In this document: in pieces, positions 25,638 through 33,803 of the stretch
Layout of the letters: every line of letters begins with the position of its first letter
Numbering within the stretch: position 1 is the stretch's first letter
Assembly (NCBI GenBank): GCA_964537685.1
Contig: CAZICM010000014.1
Location: 62,001 to 126,000, forward strand
DNA: 64,000 nt
Direction: 5' to 3'
From: CAZICM01 sp964537685
GTDB taxonomy: Bacteria > Myxococcota_A > Polyangia > Polyangiales > Polyangiaceae
Translations under genes and position numbers: made by a program
Notes under the pieces: model-generated
The model's database searches: none
Told to the model about the DNA's origin: nothing
The model's input: only the letters and a program-made list of their open reading frames with translations

Positions 25638-26555
25638 TTATCCTCGGGTCTGAGCGTCGTGTTCGTCCACAAAAGAAAGCACCGCTGCGGCCCATTCCGA
25701 AGGTGCTTCGAGCATTGGATAATGGCCTAATTCAGGCAGCCAAGTGAGGCGCGAATGACGAAGCTCCTGCGCCAGGCGCTCGGGAATGGCCGGCACGGCA
25801 ATAGGATCGCGCCGTCCCCAGAGAATATGGGCAGGGCCGTCAAAAGCCTTGAGCGCATCGGTCCATCGGTATTGAAAGCGGCTTCTTTCATCGAGATAAC
25901 GGATGAGTTTTGGAAGAGCATCGCGGCCGTGATTGTGAATCATCAGCGTCCACATCCAATCGAGTTCGTCTTCGGAGACCGATTGAGGATGGCCGAGAAT
26001 GCGCCGCAACTGGGCTTTAAAAATAGCCGGTTGAGCGATTTGGGCGAAGATCGTGCCTATTTTGGGAAGGCGCAGCAGTTTTTGAGAAGGCGTTAAATGC
26101 GCGAGCGCGATATGCACGCTGCCATTGCATAAAGTCAGGCTGCACAGCTCGATGGGCAATAGATTGCGGGCGCGCCTCGCCAAAAGCTCGGTGGCGATGC
26201 TGGTTCCATAATCGTGGGCCAAGAGGTGAGCGCGCTGAATTCCAAAATGGCGCAGGACGAGAATCACCGTATCGGCCTGTTCGTGCAGCGAATACGAATA
26301 ATCCGAAGGCTTATCGGAAAGGCCAAAGCCCAAATGGTCGGCCATAATAACCCTGCGCTTTTGCGAAAGCGCATCGATAACCAAATGAAAATCGAAGGTG
26401 GAAGAGGGAAAGCCGTGGAGAATCAATAAGGGCGGGGCATTATTTTCGGGGCCTGCGGCGATGCTAAAGATGCGGTGATTGAATATTTCAATCGTTGTTC
26501 CCCGGGATTTCCAATCGGCGATGGGTGCGGGGAGGGAGCTGTTCGGGGTATTCAT
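25638..26555 (-). CDS. Alpha/beta hydrolase, haloalkane dehalogenase/epoxide hydrolase type
   Basis: The 305-residue product shows the oxyanion region LHGFPSS (47-53), the cap-side motif ADHLGFGLSDKP, the nucleophile elbow AHDYGT with Asp115 as nucleophile, an acid in WGRRDP and the catalytic His in ELGHYPMLE. An Asp nucleophile is characteristic of haloalkane dehalogenases and epoxide hydrolases and excludes a classical Ser esterase. Whether it dehalogenates or opens epoxides cannot be told without the halide-stabilising residues. No signal peptide. It is the first gene of a two-gene unit with the GNAT gene. Confidence 0.88.
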   Translation of the reverse strand: MNTPNSSLPAPIADWKSRGTTIEIFNHRIFSIAAGPENNAPPLLILHGFPSSTFDFHLVIDALSQKRRVIMADHLGFGLSDKPSDYSYSLHEQADTVILVLRHFGIQRAHLLAHDYGTSIATELLARRARNLLPIELCSLTLCNGSVHIALAHLTPSQKLLRLPKIGTIFAQIAQPAIFKAQLRRILGHPQSVSEDELDWMWTLMIHNHGRDALPKLIRYLDERSRFQYRWTDALKAFDGPAHILWGRRDPIAVPAIPERLAQELRHSRLTWLPELGHYPMLEAPSEWAAAVLSFVDEHDAQTRG

Positions 26556-26672
26556 TGGCTTGAAATGGGAGAGGCGCGGTGAAAAGGAGTCAAGCCAAAA
26601 TTTTGTGGAATTGAATAGGTGCAGCTTCGTCCAAGCGAGGTTAATGCGGTTTCAGGCATCACGGTGAAGGCG

Positions 26673-27431
26673 ATGAGATCGAAATGGGCTGCGGCGGGTT
26701 CGGCGATTTTCACAATGGTTTGCGCATCGGCGCTCTGGGCGGATAAGCCCAAGGAAGAGGCTCCTTCCGCGCAGCCTCCATCTCAAGCGGAAGCCAAAGA
26801 GCAAGCGAAGAAAAGCACCTATACCGTTGCGGCCATTGGCGATTCGCTGACGGACGCCAAATCGCATGGAGGAAAATATCTCGATTATTTAAGGGAAAAA
26901 TGCCCTGCGAGCCGATTTGATAATTATGGCAAGGGCGGTCAGATGGTGAATCAGATGCGAAAGCGTTTTGCGCGGGATGTGCTGGGAGAGCCGCCTGTGC
27001 CGGGAGAAGATAAGCCCGCTTATACGCATGTGATTATTTTTGGCGGCGTCAACGATTTATACAGCGATTTAACGGCGAAGCGCACGCCGCGGCTTATTCA
27101 AAAGGATTTGGCTGCCATGTACGGGGCGGCGCGCGCAAAAGGAATGAAAGTCATAGCGTTCACCGTCGCGCCCTGGGGCGGTTTTAGTTCTTATTACAAT
27201 GGAACGCGCGGCGGAAATACGCTGATTTTAAATCGCTGGATTTCTTCTCAATTGGAAGCCAAAACTGTCGATTATGTGATCGATACCTATTCGATGCTAT
27301 CATGTGGTAATTCGGAAAGATTGTGCCCGGAAGTATCGAAACCCTTTAAAGATGGTTTGCATTTTGGGCCGGAAGGGCACCAGCGTATTGGCAAGGCATT
27401 GTATGAAAAGGTTTTCTCGGACTGCCGCTGA
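26673..27431 (+). CDS. Secreted SGNH/GDSL-type hydrolase
   Basis: The 252-residue product begins with a signal peptide (MRSKWAAAGSAIFTMVCASALWA). The SGNH blocks are visible: block I AAIGDSLTDA with the Ser nucleophile, Gly in the NYGKGGQ segment, Asn in GGVNDLYSD, and the DGLHFGPEGH segment supplying the C-terminal Asp/His. These enzymes hydrolyse esters, often acetyl groups on polysaccharides or peptidoglycan. ATG 26673 is chosen over GTG 26619 because a ribosome-binding-like GGTGAAGG lies just before it and the signal peptide starts there. It lies against the stop of the minus-strand hypothetical gene with no spacer. Confidence 0.85.
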   Translation: MRSKWAAAGSAIFTMVCASALWADKPKEEAPSAQPPSQAEAKEQAKKSTYTVAAIGDSLTDAKSHGGKYLDYLREKCPASRFDNYGKGGQMVNQMRKRFARDVLGEPPVPGEDKPAYTHVIIFGGVNDLYSDLTAKRTPRLIQKDLAAMYGAARAKGMKVIAFTVAPWGGFSSYYNGTRGGNTLILNRWISSQLEAKTVDYVIDTYSMLSCGNSERLCPEVSKPFKDGLHFGPEGHQRIGKALYEKVFSDCR

Positions 27432-27911
27432 TTATTTTTTCTTTTCGAGAAGATTTTTAAACTGCATACCTTCAAGCTTATAAATATATATTTTTGTCAT
27501 TCCCTTGTTCCACAGTGGTTCGGGAGATCCTAAATAAATAAAATGAATCGTCCCCGTTCCTCCCGGATGAGGTACGGCCGAATCCGCTCCCTGGCCGCTG
27601 ATTAAAAAAATACCATCGTTTGCTTTTACCGCACGGTTGGGAAGCGAATAAATATGCATGCGATTGCCTGCCCGGCCCCAGGTCGAACTCGCCGCATCCG
27701 CTACGATATAACGCGATAAATTGTCGTCAATCCACGAAATCATTGGAATACATTCGCCGACGTCATCCATGATTTCGGGTTGGCCAATATGAAAGAATTT
27801 TCGCTGGGGTGTGGGCTCTTTATCGGCATCGTCCCGCAATACCGTGAGCCTTCGGATGACTTTTTCGCTGCCCATTTCGATAATCCGTAAAGCAATGGCC
27901 ACATTGGCCAA
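27432..27911 (-). CDS. Hypothetical protein, uncertain start
   Basis: The 159-residue frame can only start at TTG 27911 or an internal codon; a stop lies 21-27 bases upstream. No ribosome-binding site is clear. Composition is mixed with beta-type alternation (RMHIYSLPNR, GTIHFIYLG, TKIYIYKLEG) and an extended acidic middle. I do not recognise it. The missing conventional start raises the possibility that the 5' end has decayed or that sequence upstream was lost. It converges with the SGNH hydrolase gene, the stops abutting. Confidence 0.5.
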   Translation of the reverse strand: MANVAIALRIIEMGSEKVIRRLTVLRDDADKEPTPQRKFFHIGQPEIMDDVGECIPMISWIDDNLSRYIVADAASSTWGRAGNRMHIYSLPNRAVKANDGIFLISGQGADSAVPHPGGTGTIHFIYLGSPEPLWNKGMTKIYIYKLEGMQFKNLLEKKK

Positions 27912-28040
27912 TGTATTTTGCTTTGATCTTTATGCAGTGGATGCCCGCGAAAAAAAAGATGTCCCATTTTATTGTATGCGAATTTGCATTGGATAGAAGC
28001 AGGGTGGCCCGCATAATGGCGCGCATTCATTGAAGCGTGT

Positions 28041-31000
28041 ATGCCGCCCAATTCTTTTCATAGCTTTCGTCGCCGCTACCAGATTCTCGATACCTTGGGA
28101 AAAGGGGGGATGGGCGTTGTTCACCGGGCAAAAGATAGGCTCGGTTCGTATGTGGCGCTTAAACACTTGGCTTCAGATTGGGCTCTTTCGTCGCAAAAAA
28201 TAGGACAGACGGCATCGCTTTGGGCAGCTCCTCCCCATCCTCAAACTCAGGTGCAGTCTTCGCCTGGCCTTCAGTCTTCTGGCCCAGTTGCGCTTTCGCA
28301 TGCGGCTCCGACCTTGGCCGATATCCACCCAAAAGATATCGCCGCCAATGAAAAAACACAGGTTTCAGCGGTGATCAGCGCGGTTCTTAATGCTCCAACG
28401 CTGCGCGATGCCAATACAGATGTGCGGGGGCCGCGTATTGGGCGCAATGCCGTTTCCCACCTCAATGCGGGTGCTGCGTATGCAGGCGATACGGCCGCCG
28501 AATTGAGGCTGGCTTTGGCGAGGGAATTTCAAACCCTGGCGTCCGTGCGCCACCCTCATATTATCAGTGTGCTCGATTATGGATTCGATGAAAATGGAGG
28601 CCCATACTTTACAATGGAGCTCCTCGAGAATGCCCAAACGATTCTCGAGGCCGCGTGGCAGCTTCAGGAAAAGGAACGTTTTGGGCTGCTGCTGCAGATG
28701 CTTCAAGCGGTTCGCTATCTTCACCGGCGCGGCATTGTTCACCGCGATTTAAAGCCCGCGAATGTACTGGTGCAGGATGGCCGCGTTAAAGTGCTGGATT
28801 TTGGCTTGGCGCTTCTTCGCGGGCAGGGCGGCGATGGGTCGCTCGCGGGCACGCCGGCATACATGGCGCCCGAGCTTTTCTGCGGAAAAGAAGCGAGTGT
28901 GGCCAGCGATTTATATGCGGTGGGTGTGGTGATGTTCGAGGTGCTTTCAGGCACGCGCCTCTATGATATCGATGATGCCTTTGCCGTTCAGCGAGCTATT
29001 TTATTTAGCGAGCCCAATATTTCTTGTCTTAACGATCGAATTGGAAGCGTTGTGGCCCGCCTTCTTCAAAAAGAGCCGAAGGCTCGTTATCAAGACGCGG
29101 GTGAAATTATCAAAGCTTTGGAGGCAGCCACCGGTCAGCCTTTTTCGCTGGAAACGGCCGCGATGCGCGAAAGTTTTCTCCAAGCGGCGCGGCTGATCGG
29201 CCGCGAGCGCGAGCTTTCGATATTGAGCAAAGAATTGGATGCGCTCATGCTGGGCCGGGGTTCGGCTTGGCTCGTGGGCGGGGAAAGCGGCGTGGGAAAA
29301 TCGCGCTTGCTCGAAGAATTAAGGGCGAGGGCGCTGGTTGCGGGCGCCGCCGTGCTGCGCGGCCAGGAAATTAGCGAGGGCGGGCCGCCTTATCACTTGT
29401 GGCACGATGTGCTGCGCTGGCTGGTGTTGCTCAGCGATCCCAATGAGGAAGAGGCCGGGGTACTCAAGCCCTTGTTGCCGGGGCTGCCCGAGCTCTTGGA
29501 GCGCGCCGTGCCCGATTTGGCCGGACTCGAGCCCGATGCCGCTCAGGCTCGCCTGCTGGTCTGTGTTGAGGAGCTGCTTCGCCGTCTGGGCCAGCCCGCT
29601 GTGGTTCTGCTCGAGGATATTCATTGGGCGCGCAGCGAAAGCCTTAAGTTGTTGGCCCGCTTGAGTTCCATTGTGAACGAATTGCCGATATTGCTTATCG
29701 GCAGTTTTCGCCACGATGAGCGGCCTTCATTACCCGATGAATTGCCGTCGATGAATGTGCTCACTCTTCATCGGCTTTCTCACGATGAGATTGGTGAACT
29801 TTCTGAATCGATGATCGGTCCTGCAGGAAAGCGGCCCGATCTGCTTACGCGCTTGGAGCAGGAAACAGAGGGGAATCCGTTTTTTTTGGTCGAAATTGTG
29901 CGGGCGCTGGCCGAGGCGACTGGTCAATTAGATCGAATTGGAACCGTTCCTCTTCCCGCCAAGCTGCTTCCCAAGAGTGTATACGATATTGTTGATAATC
30001 GATTAAACCGTATTGAACAAGGTGATCGGGATCTGTTGGCGACAGCGGCGGTAGCGGGCCGCACGCTGGATTCAAAAATTCTTGGGGCGGCACATCCCGA
30101 TGTGGATGTCGATGAGCGGCTTTTGTTTTGCCTGAATGCGGCCGTGCTCGAAGTGTCGGATGGGCAATTCCGCTTTGCTCACGACAAATTGCGCGAAGGC
30201 GTTTTGGGGCGCTTATCGGATACCGCGCGCAAGGCGGGACACCTTCGGGTGGCTCAAGCGATTCTTCGCGTTTATGGCGACGATCCGCGCTGGTTCGCGG
30301 CATTGGCGCATCATTTTGCGGCGGCGGGCGATCGGAGCCGGGCGGCCAACTATTGCGCGTCTTCAGGCGAACAGGCTCTGCAAAACAGCGCCTACCGCGA
30401 GGCGGCCGGCTTTTTCGAGCAGGCTATCGCGCTTCTTTCAGAGCAAGCGCAAGACGGGCGCGATAAAAATCGATCATTTGTTGGGTCAATTTTATCGGAT
30501 GGCATTTCAAGAGGATTGCTTTCGGCGATATCCCCCAAGTTTCAGAGCGATTGGGCTTTGAAATCCGATTCGCGGCGGAATATCCGCCTAAAGCTTGGCC
30601 AGTGGGAAGGCAGGCTGGCCGAGGCAAAAAGCCGGCTCGGCGATCATCGGGAAGGGCTTTTGCATGGGCAGTTGGCGCTGGAACATCTTGGACTTCGGGC
30701 GCCCACAAGCGCGCTTGGATGTGGGGTGCGCATTCTGCCGGAAGCGGCTCTGTTATCGGTGGCGGCCAAGTTTGGCGATAAAATCCGTCCAGGTGGAGAA
30801 GATACACAATCGTTATTGGCTGAGGCGGCGCGTATTCAAACGCGAATCACCGAGACTTGTTTTTATACGGAAACGCCGCTGTTGTTGCTGTGGAGCGGCC
30901 TTCGAGCATTAAATTTAGGAGAATTGTCTGGGCCATCGCCTGATTTGGCGCGCGCTTATATTGGAATGGGTATTGCCGCTGGGATTATGCCCTTGCATTC

Positions 31001-31967
31001 GGTGGCGGAACGCTTTTGCACCCGGGCTTGCGAAATCGCCGAGGAGATGGATAAACCCTATGAGCTTGCCTGGGTATTGCAGCGTTATGGTGTTTACCGG
31101 ATTACGGTGGCTCAATTCAACGACGGCGAGCAGAAGCTGCTTCGCGCGGTCGAGCTTGCGACGCGTTCCGGTGACAGGCGCCAATGGGAAGAGAGCATGG
31201 CCATTTTGTCGACGCTGCGCGCCTGCCGCGGGCAGTTTCAAGAGGCGCTTTTGGGGTTCGCGGAAGTGCTGGTGTCGGGCAGGCTGAGGGGCGATCCTCA
31301 AACGATTTTTTGGGGCTCGTTTGGGCAGGCATGGACGATGGTTAGGCTGGGGCGCAGCGCCGAGGCGGCCGAGTTAATGGAAGAAGTGCGTGAATGGGTC
31401 GATTCCGCGGCTGTATTGCCGGATGCCGTCAATTGTTATGGGATGCTTTCGCTGGCATCCGATCGAATTGGAGAATGGACAAAGGCCAAGGCATATGCGG
31501 ATAAAGCGCTCGAAATGCTCTTGTCGAAACGGCCTTTGGCGTATTGGATGCAGCCTTCGGTGACGGCGCTCGCCGAGACGCTGCTCGAGCTGTGGGAACG
31601 CAATAGCGCGGTGCCGGCGGACCCGAATTCGGACTTGGGGAAGAAGGCCGAAAAGGCTTGTCAAGCAGCCCAATCCTTTGCGCGCATCTTTCGCTTTGCC
31701 GAGCCTTCGGCCGGTTTGGTCAATGGGCAATTCAAGCGTATTTCCGGCCACCGGGCGCAGGCGGCGCGCTTTTTTGAGCGTGTCATCGAGCGGGCCGAGG
31801 CGCTGTCCATGCCTTATGAATGGGCAAGAGCTAAAGTCGAATTGGCCAGGATTCTTCCTCGGGATGGCGCGGAGCGGGATATGCACTTGCGGGCGGCCCT
31901 GGAGTTATTTGATCAGATTGGTGCTGTATTCGATGCTGAGACGGCGAGGCAGTTGCTCAATGGATAG
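28041..31967 (+). CDS. Ser/Thr protein kinase fused to AAA ATPase and TPR-like domains
   Basis: The 1308-residue product resembles PknK-type regulators. The N-terminal Hanks kinase has a glycine loop GKGGMG (about 19-24), a VALK lysine near 39, HRDLKPAN near 233, DFGLA near 252 and an APE motif. Residues about 45-160, between the lysine and the C-helix, are a low-complexity Ala/Ser/Pro/Gln insertion unusual for the fold. An AAA-type ATPase follows, with Walker A GGESGVGKS near 414. The C-terminal 550 residues are helical repeat, probably TPR, usually a platform for partner proteins. No DNA-binding domain is visible. The methyltransferase gene that follows overlaps its 3' end by 8 bases, so the two are translated together. 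Confidence 0.9.
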   Translation: MPPNSFHSFRRRYQILDTLGKGGMGVVHRAKDRLGSYVALKHLASDWALSSQKIGQTASLWAAPPHPQTQVQSSPGLQSSGPVALSHAAPTLADIHPKDIAANEKTQVSAVISAVLNAPTLRDANTDVRGPRIGRNAVSHLNAGAAYAGDTAAELRLALAREFQTLASVRHPHIISVLDYGFDENGGPYFTMELLENAQTILEAAWQLQEKERFGLLLQMLQAVRYLHRRGIVHRDLKPANVLVQDGRVKVLDFGLALLRGQGGDGSLAGTPAYMAPELFCGKEASVASDLYAVGVVMFEVLSGTRLYDIDDAFAVQRAILFSEPNISCLNDRIGSVVARLLQKEPKARYQDAGEIIKALEAATGQPFSLETAAMRESFLQAARLIGRERELSILSKELDALMLGRGSAWLVGGESGVGKSRLLEELRARALVAGAAVLRGQEISEGGPPYHLWHDVLRWLVLLSDPNEEEAGVLKPLLPGLPELLERAVPDLAGLEPDAAQARLLVCVEELLRRLGQPAVVLLEDIHWARSESLKLLARLSSIVNELPILLIGSFRHDERPSLPDELPSMNVLTLHRLSHDEIGELSESMIGPAGKRPDLLTRLEQETEGNPFFLVEIVRALAEATGQLDRIGTVPLPAKLLPKSVYDIVDNRLNRIEQGDRDLLATAAVAGRTLDSKILGAAHPDVDVDERLLFCLNAAVLEVSDGQFRFAHDKLREGVLGRLSDTARKAGHLRVAQAILRVYGDDPRWFAALAHHFAAAGDRSRAANYCASSGEQALQNSAYREAAGFFEQAIALLSEQAQDGRDKNRSFVGSILSDGISRGLLSAISPKFQSDWALKSDSRRNIRLKLGQWEGRLAEAKSRLGDHREGLLHGQLALEHLGLRAPTSALGCGVRILPEAALLSVAAKFGDKIRPGGEDTQSLLAEAARIQTRITETCFYTETPLLLLWSGLRALNLGELSGPSPDLARAYIGMGIAAGIMPLHSVAERFCTRACEIAEEMDKPYELAWVLQRYGVYRITVAQFNDGEQKLLRAVELATRSGDRRQWEESMAILSTLRACRGQFQEALLGFAEVLVSGRLRGDPQTIFWGSFGQAWTMVRLGRSAEAAELMEEVREWVDSAAVLPDAVNCYGMLSLASDRIGEWTKAKAYADKALEMLLSKRPLAYWMQPSVTALAETLLELWERNSAVPADPNSDLGKKAEKACQAAQSFARIFRFAEPSAGLVNGQFKRISGHRAQAARFFERVIERAEALSMPYEWARAKVELARILPRDGAERDMHLRAALELFDQIGAVFDAETARQLLNG

Positions 31968-32823
31968 GCAGCTCCTTTCTTCGCTGCGCTGTCCTGATTG
32001 CCGGGGCCTGCTCGCGCTCGAGGAGAATTCCAAGAAAGAAAAATGTTTGATTTGTGAATTATGCCGATGTAATTGGCCAATCGCCGGGGATATGGGGGGG
32101 ATGCCCATGATGTACCGGGAGCGGCAAGTGCGCCCGAAGGACAGGCTTTTGCGCTTGTTTTACGATGGCTTGCCAGCCCTGCACGATCCGGCGACGCGGT
32201 ATCTATTGCCCTTGATGGATTGGGGCTGTTCCGAGTCCTTGGCGAGGCGCCGCTTTATGGCGAGGCTCGAGCTGAATGCCTCGCGTTCGCGCGCTGAAAG
32301 CCGGCCGCTCCGTGTTCTTGAGGTGGGCATTGGAACGGGCGTGAATATTCCTTTCATTGAAGAGGCGCTCGGCGATGCGGGCAGCTTTTTCGAGGCCGAA
32401 ATCTGGGGGCTCGATTTAAGCCGGGGCATGCTGAATGAGTGCCGGAAAAATACCAAGCACAGCCGATTTCCAATTCATTTGGTGCTTGGCGATGCGCATG
32501 CGCTGCCATTTCCAGATGCCTGTTTCGATCGGGTATTTCATGTGGGCGCGATGAATAGTTTTGGAGATCCCAGGCGCGCGCTCGCCGAAATGGCCAGGGT
32601 TGCCAAGCCGGGATCGCCTATTGTTATCGTCGATGAACAATTGGATCGCTCGGGACGCCCAAGCCTCTGGACAAAAATATGCTTTCGAATGCTTACATTT
32701 TACGATCGAAATCCTCACTGTCCGGTTGAGCTCTTGCCGGGCGGTGCCTACGATATTTTAACCGAGCAAATCACTCGTTTTTTTTATTGCATGCGCTTCC
32801 GGGCGGGACCGACGGTTCAATAA
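31960..32823 (+). CDS. Class I SAM-dependent methyltransferase with N-terminal zinc ribbon
   Basis: The 287-residue product starts at ATG 31960, 8 bases inside the kinase gene; the longer open frame back to 31678 is a shadow of kinase coding. Residues 1-45 contain CPDC and CELC pairs, a Trm112-like zinc ribbon. The Rossmann domain has motif I LEVGIGTGVN near 112-121, an acidic GLDLSRGM at the end of beta2, LGDAHALPFPDACFDRVF and a C-terminal variable region. It is closest in look to UbiE/Methyltransf_11-type enzymes; the substrate is unknown. Translational coupling to the kinase-ATPase makes a joint signalling role possible. It converges on the FabH-like gene 5 bases away. Confidence 0.88.
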   Translation: MDRQLLSSLRCPDCRGLLALEENSKKEKCLICELCRCNWPIAGDMGGMPMMYRERQVRPKDRLLRLFYDGLPALHDPATRYLLPLMDWGCSESLARRRFMARLELNASRSRAESRPLRVLEVGIGTGVNIPFIEEALGDAGSFFEAEIWGLDLSRGMLNECRKNTKHSRFPIHLVLGDAHALPFPDACFDRVFHVGAMNSFGDPRRALAEMARVAKPGSPIVIVDEQLDRSGRPSLWTKICFRMLTFYDRNPHCPVELLPGGAYDILTEQITRFFYCMRFRAGPTVQ

Positions 32824-32828
32824 AACCG

Positions 32829-33803
32829 TTAATCAGCAACACGGTATAGAATTGCGCCCGAGGAGATGCCCGTCCCCACGCCGGCCATTAGAATTCTCGA
32901 ACCGGGCCGCAGGGTTTTGGTGTGCAGTAGCCTGTCGAGGCTAAGAGGAATGGCCGCGGAGGCCGTGCTTCCCACATCGGCGACCAGGGGAACGGTTTTC
33001 TCGGCGGGTATGCCAACGGCCTCCACAAAGGCTTGAAATAGCGGGCCATTGGGCTGATGCGGCAGAAACCAGTCCACATGGGCAATGTCTTCCCCGGCTT
33101 CCAATAGGGCTTGAGCGACGCACTCCCGCATCAGCGAGAGGGCCAGGCTGCCCATCTCAGCGGATTGAAGCGTAAATTGAACGAGTTCAAATCCTTTCGT
33201 AAATCTTGGATGTGCCATCGTAACGGTATGGCCTTGCTTGCCGCGGTTTCGGAGAAAGCTGCCGCAGATGCCTTCGCCCGGCCGGCCTGCGCCCACGATG
33301 CAAGCGGCCGCGGCATCTCCAAAAATAGCGTAGGGCCTAGGGTTTTCTGGTGAAATAAATGCGCTGCCGAGCTCGGCCGCGCAAATGCCCACCGGTCCAA
33401 GGCCGGTGGCCACCGAGCGTGCGGCGATGTCAAACGCGCTTAGAAATCCCATGCAGGCATTGTTGAGATCGAATGCATCACAATAGTTATCGGCACCAAT
33501 TTTTTCAATAATCGAATTTGCCGTTGCGGGAATTAGATAATCGCCTCCGGTAGAGCTCACAAAAATAAGGCGCCGTAAATCCTTGCCGCGCAGGCCCGCG
33601 GTTTCGAGCGCTTGTTGCATGGCGTGAGCGGCCACATCGGCCATTTTCGTTCCGGGAGGCGACCAGTTCCGCCAGTGGATGCCGCTTTTGGTTTCTAGCC
33701 AGCCTCTAGGTTTTTGCGGCGCGAGACGGGCCTCGATTTCGCCGGTGCTCACAGGCTTTCCCGGCAGAAGCGACGCCGTTGCCAGAATGCGGGCGGAAAT
33801 CAC
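32829..33803 (-). CDS. FabH-like ketoacyl-ACP synthase III lacking the catalytic Asn
   Basis: The 324-residue product has the thiolase fold of KAS III: catalytic Cys117 in NNACMGF, His249 in PHQPN, and the C-terminal segment DVGSTASAAIPLSLDRLL. In canonical FabH the third catalytic residue is Asn in YGNTSAASIP; here the aligned position is Ser279 (codon AGC). This makes normal decarboxylative condensation doubtful and points toward acyl transfer or a relaxed mechanism, as in KAS III-like acyltransferases. The start is GTG 33803, overlapping the stop of the patatin gene by 4 bases. It is the last gene of a seven-gene minus-strand run. Confidence 0.87.
   Translation of the reverse strand: MISARILATASLLPGKPVSTGEIEARLAPQKPRGWLETKSGIHWRNWSPPGTKMADVAAHAMQQALETAGLRGKDLRRLIFVSSTGGDYLIPATANSIIEKIGADNYCDAFDLNNACMGFLSAFDIAARSVATGLGPVGICAAELGSAFISPENPRPYAIFGDAAAACIVGAGRPGEGICGSFLRNRGKQGHTVTMAHPRFTKGFELVQFTLQSAEMGSLALSLMRECVAQALLEAGEDIAHVDWFLPHQPNGPLFQAFVEAVGIPAEKTVPLVADVGSTASAAIPLSLDRLLHTKTLRPGSRILMAGVGTGISSGAILYRVAD

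Noticed and set aside
27976..27989. Near-palindrome ATGCGAATTTGCAT between the hypothetical gene and the giant kinase
   Set aside because: One mismatch, short and AT-rich; not distinguishable from chance.
31678..31959. 5' extension of the methyltransferase frame
   Set aside because: This part is out-of-frame kinase coding; the zinc-ribbon start at ATG 31960 is consistent with the methyltransferase.
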